DNA of 64,000 nt from positions 9,689,258-9,753,257 of the forward strand of contig JANCRA010000014.1 of assembly GCA_024362935.1 (NCBI GenBank), written 5' to 3'. A program made the translations under genes and the position numbers. Origin of the DNA: Setophaga petechia. Taxonomy: Eukaryota > Chordata > Aves > Passeriformes > Parulidae. The notes beneath the pieces are model-generated. The model made no database searches. It saw nothing but the letters and a program-made list of their open reading frames with translations, and was not told where the DNA came from. Positions 56,301-62,891 of this stretch are shown piece by piece; position 1 is the stretch's first letter; the number at the start of each line of letters is the position of its first letter.

Positions 56301-58473
56301 TCCCAAGCACAGTTTGAAAGAAAGAAGGGACTGAGTTGGTTTGAAACTCAGTAAAATTCTTCTAGAGCCTGAAACTCTCACAAGAGTTTCTACTGACTAA
56401 AATTGATATGTATGTCCAACATAAGAGGCAACAGATGGAAAAATTTTAAGATACCAGAGTGTTTGGTCTCTGCATCAGTAAACAGCTCTGCATCAGTAAA
56501 CAGTTCTTGGTCATTCTATAGACTTTGGTAGCAAAGGGCCTCTCTGCCTTTGATATGGAAGAATTACTGCAAACTTTTCACTGAAATGTGCCTCTTGTAG
56601 CTGTTGGCTTTCTCTTCACTGCCATTTGGAAGTATTTGAATCAGAAGATGCTAATGAAGATCCAGTTTTTTCTAGCTGAACTAAACACAAGAGTTGCAGA
56701 CTGTTACCTTCTGTGCCTGAGCTGGCAGTGTATTATGAAGGAAGCAGGTTAGGAAATTAAGTGACCCAAATTACAATAGAAAAGAGTTCAGGCACTCTGG
56801 GTGTCACCTTGTGCAACGTGAGACAGGAGAATAATGTCTTTTCCTCAAAACTGCCAGATGATGTGGAGATGTGGCAGTGCTGCATCTGTCCTGAGTGCTA
56901 TGAATGATGCTGCCCCACCTGCACCTGACCCAGCAGGACCTGCTGGGCTCCTGATGCATTCTGCTGCTGTAGTGTGAATGGCTGGGACTTTTTTTGGACA
57001 TAACGAAATCAGGATGGAGGTTATTTTTCAGTACTAACTACTTTCTTCAGTCTGTCTGGGTGGTGAGCAGAGAGATTTTCTGACTCCTCTCAGAAGTTTT
57101 GGAGCTACCAAGCTCGACCGAGTCTTTCATTAGCAACAATATCCTTCTAAGTTCCAAGGACAGGTATAATTCCATGTTATTTGATAGGGATTTTACCATT
57201 CATCCTGCATTCCTATTTTCACAGGAAGTAATTATTTTATGCTACAAGTGTGACCTATTAGCCTTTATCACCAGGCAACCACACTATCACTATATCCATA
57301 CATGAATACCTTTCAGAATGTGCTTTCTCTCTGTCTGTTCTATCTGTGTGGCTCACCGTTCACACACAGTTCTCCATCTGCCAGGCAGGGTCTGTTCTTT
57401 CTGCGTGTGATTTGAGAGCACCCCAGGCACCTGCCCGGCTTGCAGATGGTGTTACTCCATCACAGTCTGGAGTCATCACTGACAGCACAGTGTACTTAGG
57501 GAGATGAAAGAGGATGATGGAGTTCAGGTCTTGGTGAAGACACGCCAGACAATCTGAGCCAACTATAGTTACTGTGTGTAATTTCTTGTTTCTGTCATTG
57601 CCAAACTGTGCAGAAGGTGAGGTTTTGTTTGTAACAAGTCTCCTACCTACTTTGGAGGAGGGGAGAACCCCCACACTGCAGAACCGAGGGCAGAAATCAC
57701 AATCCCACATTAAAACTGGCCGCACGAAACCTACTAGTGGTCTGGCGCGGGCTCTTCTAGATGCTGCTTTTCTGCTTGAGTGTTTTTGGTTTGGCCTTTC
57801 CCCCCCCCTCCTCTAGGTGCTATTTTTTGCGAACGCAAAAAAAGTGTTAGGCAGCCTGGAGAGGCAGCAGAAGGCAAATACGCCTGTACTGAAAAACTAA
57901 GTTAAACTTCGAGGAGTGTGCGAGCAATCGCTGCCGGGAAGGGGCTGCGCGGTGCCCTGGGGGCCGCGGCGGGTCCGCGCTGCCCGGGAGGAGCGGGGAG
58001 CGCAGGGGAGCGCGGCGGTGCCGCCGCTCCTCCCGCGGCCACCGGGCACCGCGGGGTGAGCCTGGCTCCGGCTCCCCGCAGAAACTCCGCCAACAGGAGC
58101 GGGATGCCGCGCTCGGGGCTGTGGGGCCGGGGAAAAAGACCTCGCAAGCGCTTTTCTTACCCCCTCCATTTTTGTAGCAGAGGTATGGAAATCGCCAGAC
58201 GTTGGCCAGGTCCACGGCGAAGCCGATGACGGAGAGGAGGAAGTCGATCTTCTTGCCCCAGGTCTCCCTGTCCTGGGTGCCGTAGCGCGGCGCGGGGGCG
58301 GCGGGCAGGAGGCTGCTGCTGGTGTACTGCACCCCGTTGTGCTCCTTCACCAGCAGCAGCTCCACGTCCTTCTTGGGCGGCGGCGGCGGCGGCCCCGCGC
58401 GGTCCGGCAAGGGGGCCACCACCGACACTTTGCGCTCGGGCTGGACCTGTTTGTTCATCCTCGCCTTAAACAT
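5295..58473 (-). CDS. SLC6A2: Norepinephrine transporter (NET), complete 14-exon coding gene
   Basis: Na+/Cl- dependent plasma-membrane transporter that recaptures norepinephrine (and dopamine) at nerve terminals; SLC6 family, LeuT fold, 12 membrane helices, both ends cytosolic. Fourteen exons join in frame into 630 codons plus stop. Seen in the product: catecholamine-binding Asp88 in [13 protein letters not shown]; Na1 residues A86, N91, S331, N363; Na2 residues G84, V87, L428, D431, S432; chloride-site Q327, S331, S367; extracellular loop 2 cysteines C189 and C198 and glycosylation sequons N197, N205, N211; a Thr-Ser pair at T271-S272 matching the human phosphorylation site. All are human positions plus 13. 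NET rather than DAT is shown by the N-terminal MNKQVQPE stretch, loop 2 NCTDPKL and the C-terminal LQHWLTI. Odd: Tyr330 where human has outer-gate Phe317. Residue numbers and roles rest on remembered family knowledge; exon joins are read directly. Confidence 0.97.
5319..6891 (-). other. SLC6A2 intron 13
   Basis: 1573 nt, GT-AG. It begins with a non-canonical-looking GTCAGT donor whose read-through stays open to 6835 (see findings). A plus-strand open frame at 5987-6397 (136 aa) has no recognisable family and is AT-rich, so I treat it as chance. Confidence 0.85.
6892..6963 (-). CDS. SLC6A2: SLC6A2 coding exon 13 (residues 600-623, cytosolic C-tail)
   Basis: Acceptor GTCTGGTTTAG|AGA, donor TTTAAG|GTCAGTAC; 72 nt, phase 0. 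Encodes [20 protein letters not shown] then RQFK, colinear with the human C-tail. Too short to stand out as an open frame; found by homology. The donor is weaker than the others (GTCAGT), and reading through it stays in frame for 18 codons to a TAG at 6837-6835. Confidence 0.95.
6964..8681 (-). other. SLC6A2 intron 12
   Basis: 1718 nt, GT-AG. An AT-rich patch sits at about 8400-8475. No gene or repeat was recognised. Confidence 0.85.
8682..8849 (-). CDS. SLC6A2: SLC6A2 coding exon 12 (residues 544-599, TM11 end and TM12)
   Basis: Acceptor CTTCTCCAG|TTT, donor AAGGAA|GTAAGTGC; 168 nt, phase 0 at both ends. Encodes [20 protein letters not shown], then TM12 around [20 protein letters not shown] and the start of the cytosolic C-tail, which is more divergent (MNVRGTFKE). 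Confidence 0.97.
8850..10847 (-). other. SLC6A2 intron 11
   Basis: 1998 nt, GT-AG. No repeat or secondary gene was recognised; short open frames look like chance. Confidence 0.85.
10848..10948 (-). CDS. SLC6A2: SLC6A2 coding exon 11 (residues 510-543, loop to TM11)
   Basis: Acceptor CCATTCTAG|GT, donor TTATTG|GTAAGTGC; 101 nt, phase 1 to 0. Encodes [20 protein letters not shown] then [13 protein letters not shown], the start of TM11. Confidence 0.97.
10949..14303 (-). other. SLC6A2 intron 10
   Basis: 3355 nt, GT-AG, AT-rich. No repeat or secondary gene was recognised. Confidence 0.85.
14304..14403 (-). CDS. SLC6A2: SLC6A2 coding exon 10 (residues 477-510, TM10)
   Basis: Acceptor TTATTGCAG|GGT, donor TTTTATG|GTAAGCTC; 100 nt, phase 0 to 1. 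Encodes [20 protein letters not shown] then [13 protein letters not shown], invariant relative to human NET as remembered. Confidence 0.97.
14404..17152 (-). other. SLC6A2 intron 9
   Basis: 2749 nt, GT-AG. Contains a 13-A run at 16436-16448 and an A/C-only tract at 16811-16890; otherwise unremarkable. Confidence 0.85.
16811..16890 (+). repeat. A/C low-complexity tract
   Basis: About 80 bp of A with interspersed C (CAAAA- and CAA-type repeats). A short T/G-rich counterpart lies in intron 1 at 45.2 kb. Confidence 0.8.
17153..17281 (-). CDS. SLC6A2: SLC6A2 coding exon 9 (residues 434-476, TM8 end to TM9)
   Basis: Acceptor CCTTCTCAG|ATG, donor ACCAAT|GTAAGTAC; 129 nt, phase 0 at both ends. Encodes [15 protein letters not shown] then TM9 [12 protein letters not shown]470 matches human A457, the site of a known orthostatic-intolerance mutation, and is unmutated here. 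The last codon is Asn where human NET has Lys; DAT also has Asn. Confidence 0.97.
19437..19470 (+). repeat. Interrupted poly-T tract
   Basis: 34 bp of T with two single G interruptions, in intron 8. Confidence 0.9.
19499..19559 (+). repeat. 16-bp tandem repeat, 3.8 copies
   Basis: Unit GTTCATAGCAGTAATA is repeated three times exactly (19499-19546), then a partial copy with one change. It sits 28 bp right of an interrupted T-run. Confidence 0.95.
19871..19983 (-). CDS. SLC6A2: SLC6A2 coding exon 8 (residues 396-433, loop 4b and TM8)
   Basis: Acceptor CTATTCTAG|GA, donor AGTTCT|GTGAGTA; 113 nt, phase 1 to 0. Encodes [15 protein letters not shown] then TM8 with LTLGIDSS: Na2 ligands L428, D431 and S432, and substrate-site S433. 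The run [11 protein letters not shown] equals the DAT version, while human NET has V, A and L at the three variable positions. Confidence 0.97.
19984..20712 (-). other. SLC6A2 intron 7
   Basis: 729 nt, GT-AG (donor GTAGGA). Nothing further was recognised. Confidence 0.85.
20713..20837 (-). CDS. SLC6A2: SLC6A2 coding exon 7 (residues 354-396, TM7)
   Basis: Acceptor CATGTTTAG|G, donor TGAAG|GTAGGAAG; 125 nt, phase 2 to 1. Encodes [10 protein letters not shown] (Na1 ligand N363, chloride-site S367 just after), TM7 [13 protein letters not shown] and extracellular loop 4 [13 protein letters not shown]. Confidence 0.97.
20838..21544 (-). other. SLC6A2 intron 6
   Basis: 707 nt, GT-AG. Nothing further was recognised. 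Confidence 0.85.
21545..21648 (-). CDS. SLC6A2: SLC6A2 coding exon 6 (residues 320-354, TM6 substrate site)
   Basis: Acceptor CATTTTGCAG|GTA, donor TACAG|GTAAGAG; 104 nt, phase 0 to 2. Encodes the unwound TM6 segment [17 protein letters not shown] then [10 protein letters not shown]. Chloride and sodium ligands Q327 and S331 and F336 (human F323) are kept. The codon at 21618-21616 is TAC, so residue 330 is Tyr at the place of human outer-gate Phe317. Confidence 0.97.
21649..25481 (-). other. SLC6A2 intron 5
   Basis: 3833 nt, GT-AG. A short CA dinucleotide run lies at 21837-21851. Opposing open frames of 60-91 codons at 21.7-23.6 kb have no recognisable product. Confidence 0.85.
25482..25616 (-). 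CDS. SLC6A2: SLC6A2 coding exon 5 (residues 275-319, TM5)
   Basis: Acceptor TTGTCTGCAG|GTT, donor GCCACA|GTAAGTG; 135 nt, phase 0 at both ends. Encodes [20 protein letters not shown] (TM5) and loop 3 ending [11 protein letters not shown]. Short 727 nt and long 3833 nt introns flank it. Confidence 0.97.
25617..26343 (-). other. SLC6A2 intron 4
   Basis: 727 nt. The donor is GTAGAG after AAG; the acceptor is TTGTCTGCAG. A plus-strand open frame covering 25717-26076 has no family match that I can recognise. Confidence 0.85.
26344..26482 (-). CDS. SLC6A2: SLC6A2 coding exon 4 (residues 228-274, end of loop 2 and TM4)
   Basis: Acceptor GTGTGTAG|G, donor GGAAAG|GTAGAG; 139 nt, phase 2 to 0. Encodes [20 protein letters not shown] then TM4 and [10 protein letters not shown]. 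The DLGLPRW stretch reads closer to human DAT than to human NET, which has IGLPQW. T271-S272 matches the kinase-regulated Thr-Ser of human NET. Confidence 0.97.
27655..27750 (+). mobile_element. MIR/L2-like ancient repeat trace
   Basis: The segment TTTCCCATCTGTAAAATAAG followed by GATTATTACTAATGTGTGCC resembles the well-known CCCCATCTGTAAAATGGGGAT stretch of old amniote MIR/L2 repeats. Boundaries are uncertain. Confidence 0.5.
28720..29345. other. GC-rich intronic segment beside the CR1
   Basis: A GC-elevated block ending where the CR1 begins. It has long overlapping open frames on both strands (up to 171 codons on the minus strand at 28695-29210) with no recognisable domain; they look like a by-product of composition. 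It could be an old unclassified repeat. Confidence 0.4.
29354..30076 (-). mobile_element. CR1 LINE, 3' end fragment, minus orientation
   Basis: On the minus strand this reads as the 3' part of an avian CR1: a remnant of the ORF2 C-terminus ([20 protein letters not shown], then a PSLTAFKK end) followed by the short 3' UTR with TCCCTTCCAACTCAG and a degenerate ATTCTGTGATT tail at 29354. The 5' part is missing, as usual for truncated CR1 copies. The upstream boundary near 30076 is approximate. Confidence 0.85.
33926..34163 (-). CDS. SLC6A2: SLC6A2 coding exon 3 (residues 149-228, TM3 and loop 2)
   Basis: Acceptor TCTTTAG|GT, donor TATGA|GTAAGTG; 238 nt, phase 1 to phase 2. TM3 carries substrate-site A158, V161 and Y164-Y165. 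The large extracellular loop follows, with C189 and C198 (the conserved disulfide) and three N-glycosylation sequons NCT (N197), NAS (N205) and NGT (N211), the same three positions as in human NET. Confidence 0.97.
34164..37873 (-). other. SLC6A2 intron 2
   Basis: 3710 nt, GT-AG. Contains a TGACGTCA palindrome at 34520-34527 and an old MIR-like SINE trace near 37.35-37.48 kb. Nothing else was recognised. Confidence 0.85.
37346..37480 (+). mobile_element. MIR-like ancient SINE trace
   Basis: The core at 37349-37384 (CCCACTTCACAGGCAGG, then AAAACTGAGGTACAGAGA) resembles the MIR CORE-SINE segment, followed by a degraded GGTGGCCAAACCCAGAGTCTT stretch in the matching order. Recognised from memory of the MIR consensus; divergence is high. 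Confidence 0.55.
37874..38005 (-). CDS. SLC6A2: SLC6A2 coding exon 2 (residues 105-149, TM2)
   Basis: Acceptor CTTTTCAG|GT, donor AAAG|GTGAGTG; 132 nt, phase 1 in and out. Encodes [20 protein letters not shown] and continues through the family block [20 protein letters not shown] into intracellular loop 1. The sequence is almost identical to human NET. Confidence 0.97.
40481..40530 (+). repeat. Polypyrimidine tract with C-runs
   Basis: CTTT repeats passing into TTCCCCCGCCCTGCCCCC. The minus strand has G5, G3 and G5 runs close together, a possible but incomplete G-quadruplex motif. Confidence 0.75.
40913..40998 (+). repeat. 43-bp tandem duplication, two copies
   Basis: Units at 40913-40955 and 40956-40998 begin AAATAGATATAG and end GTAAACAG or GTGAACAG. 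They differ at about six positions, so the duplication is not recent. Confidence 0.9.
45213..45286 (+). repeat. T/G low-complexity tract
   Basis: Degenerate TTTTG repeats over about 70 bp, complementary in type to the A/C tract at 16.8 kb. Confidence 0.8.
51289..51340 (+). repeat. 26-bp tandem duplication, two copies
   Basis: Units at 51289-51314 and 51315-51340 begin CTTGAGGAAGGAAAACTC and differ at one base near the end. Each unit also contains an internal CTTGAG...CTCAAG inverted pair. Confidence 0.9.
51549..51604 (+). mobile_element. CR1 LINE 3' tail fragment, plus orientation
   Basis: About 55 bp matching the extreme CR1 3' end: GGTTGGAAAATCC, then AGGTCCCTTCCAACCC and the terminal ATTCTATGATTCTAT microsatellite that marks CR1 3' termini. 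Nothing upstream looks like CR1, so this is a very short truncated insertion. Confidence 0.8.
56468..56503 (+). repeat. 18-bp perfect tandem duplication
   Basis: CTCTGCATCAGTAAACAG occurs twice head to tail with no difference. Confidence 0.95.
58161..58473 (-). CDS. SLC6A2: SLC6A2 coding exon 1 (residues 1-104, N-tail and TM1)
   Basis: Starts at ATG 58473-58471 ([10 protein letters not shown], like human MLLARMNPQV) and ends at donor G|GTAAGAAAAG with one base of a Gly codon left over. Residues 1-73 form the cytosolic tail, including a six-proline run at P28-P33; the conserved block from ETWGKKIDF leads into TM1 with D88. A second in-frame ATG at codon 6 (58458-58456) has A at -3, while the first has T at -3, so leaky initiation at Met6 is possible. 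The frame stays open upstream to about 58821, but that part is unlike any NET and lies in GC-rich promoter DNA. The frame also stays open past the donor, which is intron. Confidence 0.95.
58376..58395 (-). repeat. GGC/GCC trinucleotide run coding six prolines
   Basis: Plus strand reads repeated GGC; minus strand codes P28-P33 in exon 1 of SLC6A2. It accounts for part of the longer N-tail compared with human NET. Confidence 0.85.
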
Positions 58474-58640
58474 CCAGAGAGAGAGCGAGCTGAGGAGGGG
58501 GCGCGCAGATAACGGAAGTGCGCTTCCCGCTGGAGGCGACTCCGCGCTCAGCCCGGCGGTGTCAGCGCGGCGGGAGCGAGGCACGGCCGTAATAAGAGCC
58601 ATGCAAATGAGGCGGGAGAGGGGGGACCGCGGCGCCCGCG
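58474..58640 (-). promoter_or_regulatory. SLC6A2 5' UTR and proximal promoter
   Basis: Directly upstream of the start codon is a CT-rich leader. A pyrimidine tract ending CAG at 58490 resembles a splice acceptor 16 nt before the ATG; human SLC6A2 has an intron in its 5' UTR, so a separate non-coding first exon upstream is possible. An octamer ATGCAAAT lies at 58601-58608 and a GGCGGG Sp1-type core at 58611-58616. The transcription start is not fixed by the sequence. Confidence 0.45.
58601..58608 (+). promoter_or_regulatory. Octamer motif ATGCAAAT (POU-factor type)
   Basis: Perfect 8-bp octamer inside the CpG island, 128 bp upstream of the start codon, flanked by GC-rich DNA and next to a GGCGGG core. 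The motif match is seen; binding is inference. Confidence 0.4.
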
Positions 58641-58688
58641 CCCGCCGGGGCGCCCCCGGGGAGCGGGGCTGCCCGCGCCTCCTGCCGC

Positions 58689-58740
58689 GGGGAGAGCCCG
58701 CACCTGGGGCCGCCGGGGAGAGCCCGCACCTGGGGCCGCC
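58689..58740 (+). repeat. 26-bp perfect tandem duplication, promoter-upstream
   Basis: Two identical GC-rich 26-bp units (58689-58714 and 58715-58740), each starting GGGGAGAGCCCGCACC. Degenerate CCCCGCACTGCCCC-type units follow to about 58850, so the whole block is minisatellite-like. Confidence 0.9.
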
Positions 58741-60690
58741 GCCCGGCTCCGACCCGCGCCCCGCACCGCCCCTGGTGCCCCGCACTGCTCCGCGCCCCGC
58801 ACTGCCCCTGGTGCCCCGCACTGCCCGGAGCTCTGCACGGCCCCTGGTTCCCCGCTGAGTTACTCAGGTCGGCTCCGTCCTGCCGCAGATTACGGCGCGC
58901 TCGGAGCTGCTGCTTCCCGCCGGGCAAAACGCGCATCCCCAGTCCAGGCAGATGAAATTGCCCTTATCAGGCAACAGGTAGAGCCTGCTTGGATTGCCCA
59001 CTTCCCTTCTTTCTCGGCTGGTCTCCCCTGTCTACTACTGTGGCTTTAGTTAAACAGGAGGAGTTTTGGCTTTTGACATCAGAACTCGGTGGGGTGCAGG
59101 CTAGACAGCAGAGCTGGACACTGCTGATGCTCCTATGCCAGGGCTAATGGATGCCCAGCTTCCTTCATGGCAACTATAAGGCTGGTAGAATTCAGTTGTC
59201 AGGTTGAGGCATTTGTGAGACATTAGCTATTTGCTGCTATTCCAGATGGAATCCGAGTCTTACGCATCTAAAATGGACAAAGAATTATCTGGCAGAACAG
59301 TGATTGATGTCAGAAGTTGGCTAAATACAGCTGCAGAAAGGGGTTTTCGGGGACTCTTCTTGTTACAGCTGTGAATAGTAACTCTACACTCCTTGTCAGT
59401 TAAGGGAATAAAATTTGTCCACAAAAGACAGAAACCAGCTTTCTCTCCCCAGTATTAAATAGCTTCCCTTCTGCCTGGCATCAGTGACAGCAGGTCAACT
59501 CACAGAGGGTTCTCGAAGATGTTAACAGCCTACCATACTTATTTATTCTGCTAGGGCTGATAAAACACTATTACATATATTGTAATACATAAAGAGTCAG
59601 AGTTTATAAAGAACACCAGATTTGTCTGCAAACTTGGAATGTGCAAAAGAATATCACCTCAGAGTTAAATTCACATATTGGCATCCTCCCCATCGCTCTT
59701 TAGGCCACGGACTAAAAAGATGCTAGCAGGACAGCTACAACATACAGATTTTATGCCTTCACAAAACCCACTTGGTTCAAGCTCCAACATCCAAGCTCTG
59801 ACTTGAATCCTAAAGGTTTCATTTGGGTGAGGTCTGTGAGCAGTGGCTATCCTGCTCTAAAGCACTTAGATGCTTAGACCATGCAGCTCATACGTTCTCT
59901 TTTGGTTACTCTGTGATTTTTTTTGTCCTCATCTCTTTCCAATACACCACACAAGACTTTTTCTCTGCTTTTTGACACTCCATGCCATACGTGCTGTAAT
60001 TCTGCATGACTATCCCATGGTGCCCTCTGAGCTGTTTTCCTGTGCAGTGCAGCCCACGGGATCGTGCTCGTGCGCAGCTGCGCTGCTGCCTCCTCCTTGC
60101 ACCACCCATCAGTCACTGCACCACATGCACCACATGCACCAAATGCAGACCCTGTGCCATGCACTGCCCCCAGACAGGCCCAGCTCACCTGAGTTTGAGT
60201 CTGCACCCCCATTCTCCCACAGCAAATAAAGGACACAGTCTGTTTCAGACATGAGGCAGCCTCTGCTCTCAGCTGCACAGCCCTGAAGGCATCTTGCTGA
60301 CAAACTCACCAGACAGCACTGGGGGTGTCTCTGTCCCATTCCCTGGTACCTATGGGGAGGGGGAAGATGACTGAAGGGGAATTGCTCCTTCTTGGTTCCA
60401 CCACTCAGGGACTGCAGTCTCTCTGGGAGCTGAAGATGTATCCTAGCCAGTAAGGAGCTTTTTAAACCTGGTTCCCCTCTCTCCACGTGACTATTACTGC
60501 CTTAATGATCTGCACAGACTTCCTACGCTAGACAGAGGCACTCCTGTATTGCTTCTGGAAAAATAGGGCCTTGCTAAGGAACACCCTTTTCCCCACAAGG
60601 TCTCAATTAGCTGAGCTTGATCATGATGTCTGTGGTGGGAGGAATCTAGAAAGCCCCCGCTTATTTCCTAGGAGAATTAAGTCACTCTGC

Positions 60691-60776
60691 CTATATATAT
60701 ATATGTGTGTGTATACACACACATCTATATATCTATATCTATCTATCTATATACACATATATATATCTACATATAC
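60691..60776 (+). repeat. Compound TA/TG/CA/TATC microsatellite
   Basis: A run of (TA)n, (TG)n, (CA)n and TCTA units in the 5' flank, 2.2 kb upstream of the gene; likely length-polymorphic. Confidence 0.9.
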
Positions 60777-62868
60777 CTTTAGTTCTTGTATGGGAAGTGT
60801 GCACAATCTGGTTAATGTAATATCTGCTGCACCCTCAAGGTAAGAAAGTCCTCAATTGGATTTTATGAAAAAGTTGCTTAATCTTGAATCTGTCTGGATC
60901 TTGTTATGCCTAATGTAGCCTGACAGTAGGTAGAGTTGAAGTCAGAGAAGAGAATATTGTATTTAGAAGCCTCAGTGGGGCCAGGCAAGATGGCAGGGTG
61001 CTAGTGATATGCCACTCATGGCTGGGAAACAGGTTGTAATTTACTTCAGAAAACAGTCAGGTATTGCTAGGTTAGTCATTAATTATTTGAATTCTTTTCT
61101 GTCACTCCTTGCCATGTATGGGAGAATATACTGTGTGCTGTAACAGTAAACTGAGGCTGTCACTCACACATTAGTATCTAGGAAGAAAAAAAACCCCCAA
61201 AGAACAACAATTCTGTGTGTGCTTTCAGAGCTCCATTTGCTGGTGGTGTGAAGGCTCACTGTGCTTGTTGGCAGCAGAGTTTGAATTCCCCAGTGCTGGC
61301 AGCACAGCCCTCTGCCACTGACCCTACAGAGCTACAGGAGCTGCCCACAGTCCTTCCCATGAACCTAGGAACATCTCCTGAGAAGGGTGGTACCAAACAA
61401 ACAGTGTCCAATTATGCTGGAGCTTGCACTTTACTGTTGGTGCATCTGTAAGAGTCTTGCCTCATGAAGTGTCTGATACACTTGGTGCAAGAGCTTGGCA
61501 GTGGAGCCAAGCAAAACAGTAACTGAGAGAGGATATAATTGTTTTGTAAGTAAATTGAGGTAAATGTCACTGAGAAGAAAACCCACCACTGTTTAAACCA
61601 AAGGAATCACAATAAATTTCATGGGAAAATGAAAAGAGTTCTAGCTATCAAAGCAGTGGACACCATGGGAACTAAAAACTTGGGTTTGGGATATCTTTTT
61701 TTTTTTAATGACAAAGTTGGTACGGACTTGAAAACCTGGGACATCAGTTTCTTATTATAATCCAAGATACAGTGAGAAAAGTGAAAGGGGCAATGGATAT
61801 ATGCATCAAGTATTTAATTCCATGTCCTGGTAAATCCACAGAAACTCAATCTGGCCTTGAGGCTCACCAGCACTAAAAAAACTGAAGATTTTTCAAACAA
61901 AGTGTGTAAGTTGAATGAAGTTAGGTTTGGCTATTCTGTAATAGAAGAAACTTGAGGAATAGCCAGTTGCTGCAGGAACAGGGAACAAAGCCTTCTGACT
62001 AAATCAATGGTAAAAGGATTTCACAGTGATAGGAACATGGCATTGGCAGAGGTGCCCATCTTTCTAGGTTAGCAGGTAAAGGATGCCATGCCATGGACTA
62101 TGCTGGGCATCTTTTAATGACAGGAGATGTATCAGCCTCAGCTTCTTGGACTTTTAAGAGAGGGTTGGGCAGGTTTGCTTCACAGTGTCTCTAAAATCAC
62201 AATGCCATTCCAAATGCAATGTTTATTTAGTATTTAAAACTTCCGTGTTTTATTGTTTGCAGGCTGCTGTCATAGTATCTCTTCCCTAGAGCTAAAGAAA
62301 TGTGTCTCTTTCACTGAGAAGGGTTTGTTTGGGTTGGTCCTACCCTGTGTTTTGACAGTGTCTGTCATGTTACAAACTGTCTTCAGATTGAAAATAAATA
62401 TTACAGAAACCTTCACAGTATTTTAGTGTTCTGTTCAAGGGAAGACAAGGCTTCTCCCTGTTTCTCATTATCGTAGTTTTTGTAACTTCCTTATCAAATT
62501 GCCTGAGACTGTCACAAATACACACCTTCAAAACACCTTTTACCTGGGATCAGATGACATGGCATCAGATGACAAGACTATCAGTGTCACCCAAGCAAAC
62601 TGTCCCATGGCATCTTTATAATTTTCTAATGTATAGAATATGTGTGTGTGGAGAGGATGATGTTCAAGTCCAGAAGTTTTTACTCCTCATAATTACACCA
62701 CTGCCCCTTCTCTATAGGCATAACTTTTTCACTTCCCTTTGACCTCTTTCCAGTTTATTAGCACTTAGTATCTTTAAAAGATTTAAATCTCCTTTGGAAC
62801 ATTTCACAAAGTAGTTAAGTTTTGGCTTCAGCATATTCCTTCTTGCTACCTGTTGTGGATCACCAGCC

Positions 62869-62891
62869 CCTGGTGCTGCTTTAGCACCAGG
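62869..62891. repeat. Perfect 9-bp inverted repeat, hairpin
   Basis: CCTGGTGCT, a 5-nt loop, then AGCACCAGG. Isolated in the 5' flank; no T-run or gene end next to it. Confidence 0.7.

Larger units (their letters stand above)
38006..58160 (-). other. SLC6A2 intron 1 (about 20 kb)
   Basis: Largest intron, 20155 nt, donor GTAAGA in the CpG island and acceptor CTTTTCAG. Contains a pyrimidine tract (40.48 kb), a 43-bp duplication (40.91 kb), a CpG-dense spot (41.43 kb), a T/G tract (45.2 kb), a CRE palindrome (48.30 kb), short tandem duplications (51.29 and 56.47 kb) and a CR1 tail (51.55 kb). First introns of this length often hold enhancers, but I cannot identify one from sequence alone. Confidence 0.85.
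57900..58935. promoter_or_regulatory. CpG island over SLC6A2 promoter and exon 1
   Basis: An abrupt change from AT-rich DNA to very GC- and CpG-rich DNA, spanning exon 1, the start of intron 1 and about 450 nt upstream of the start codon. It is the only long CpG-rich block in the window, as expected for the gene's promoter. No TATA box is obvious in the minus-strand direction. Confidence 0.8.

Noticed and set aside
8640..58473. Dopamine transporter (SLC6A3) as the gene identity
   Set aside because: The N-terminus, loop 2 glycosylation pattern and LQHWLTI C-terminus match NET; DAT-like residues are scattered and minor.
57847..58821. Single 324-codon minus-strand open frame
   Set aside because: Only 58161-58473 of it is coding (exon 1). 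The upstream part is GC-rich promoter read through, and the downstream part runs past a clear GTAAGA donor into intron 1.
59870..60486. Overlapping frames of 119-134 codons in the 5' flank
   Set aside because: Open on both strands with repetitive His/Cys-rich CACATG-type translation; not like any LPCAT2 or CAPNS2 exon.
62869..62891. Hairpin as a transcription terminator or microRNA
   Set aside because: Arms of only 9 bp with no flanking T-run and no longer stem; too short for a microRNA precursor.
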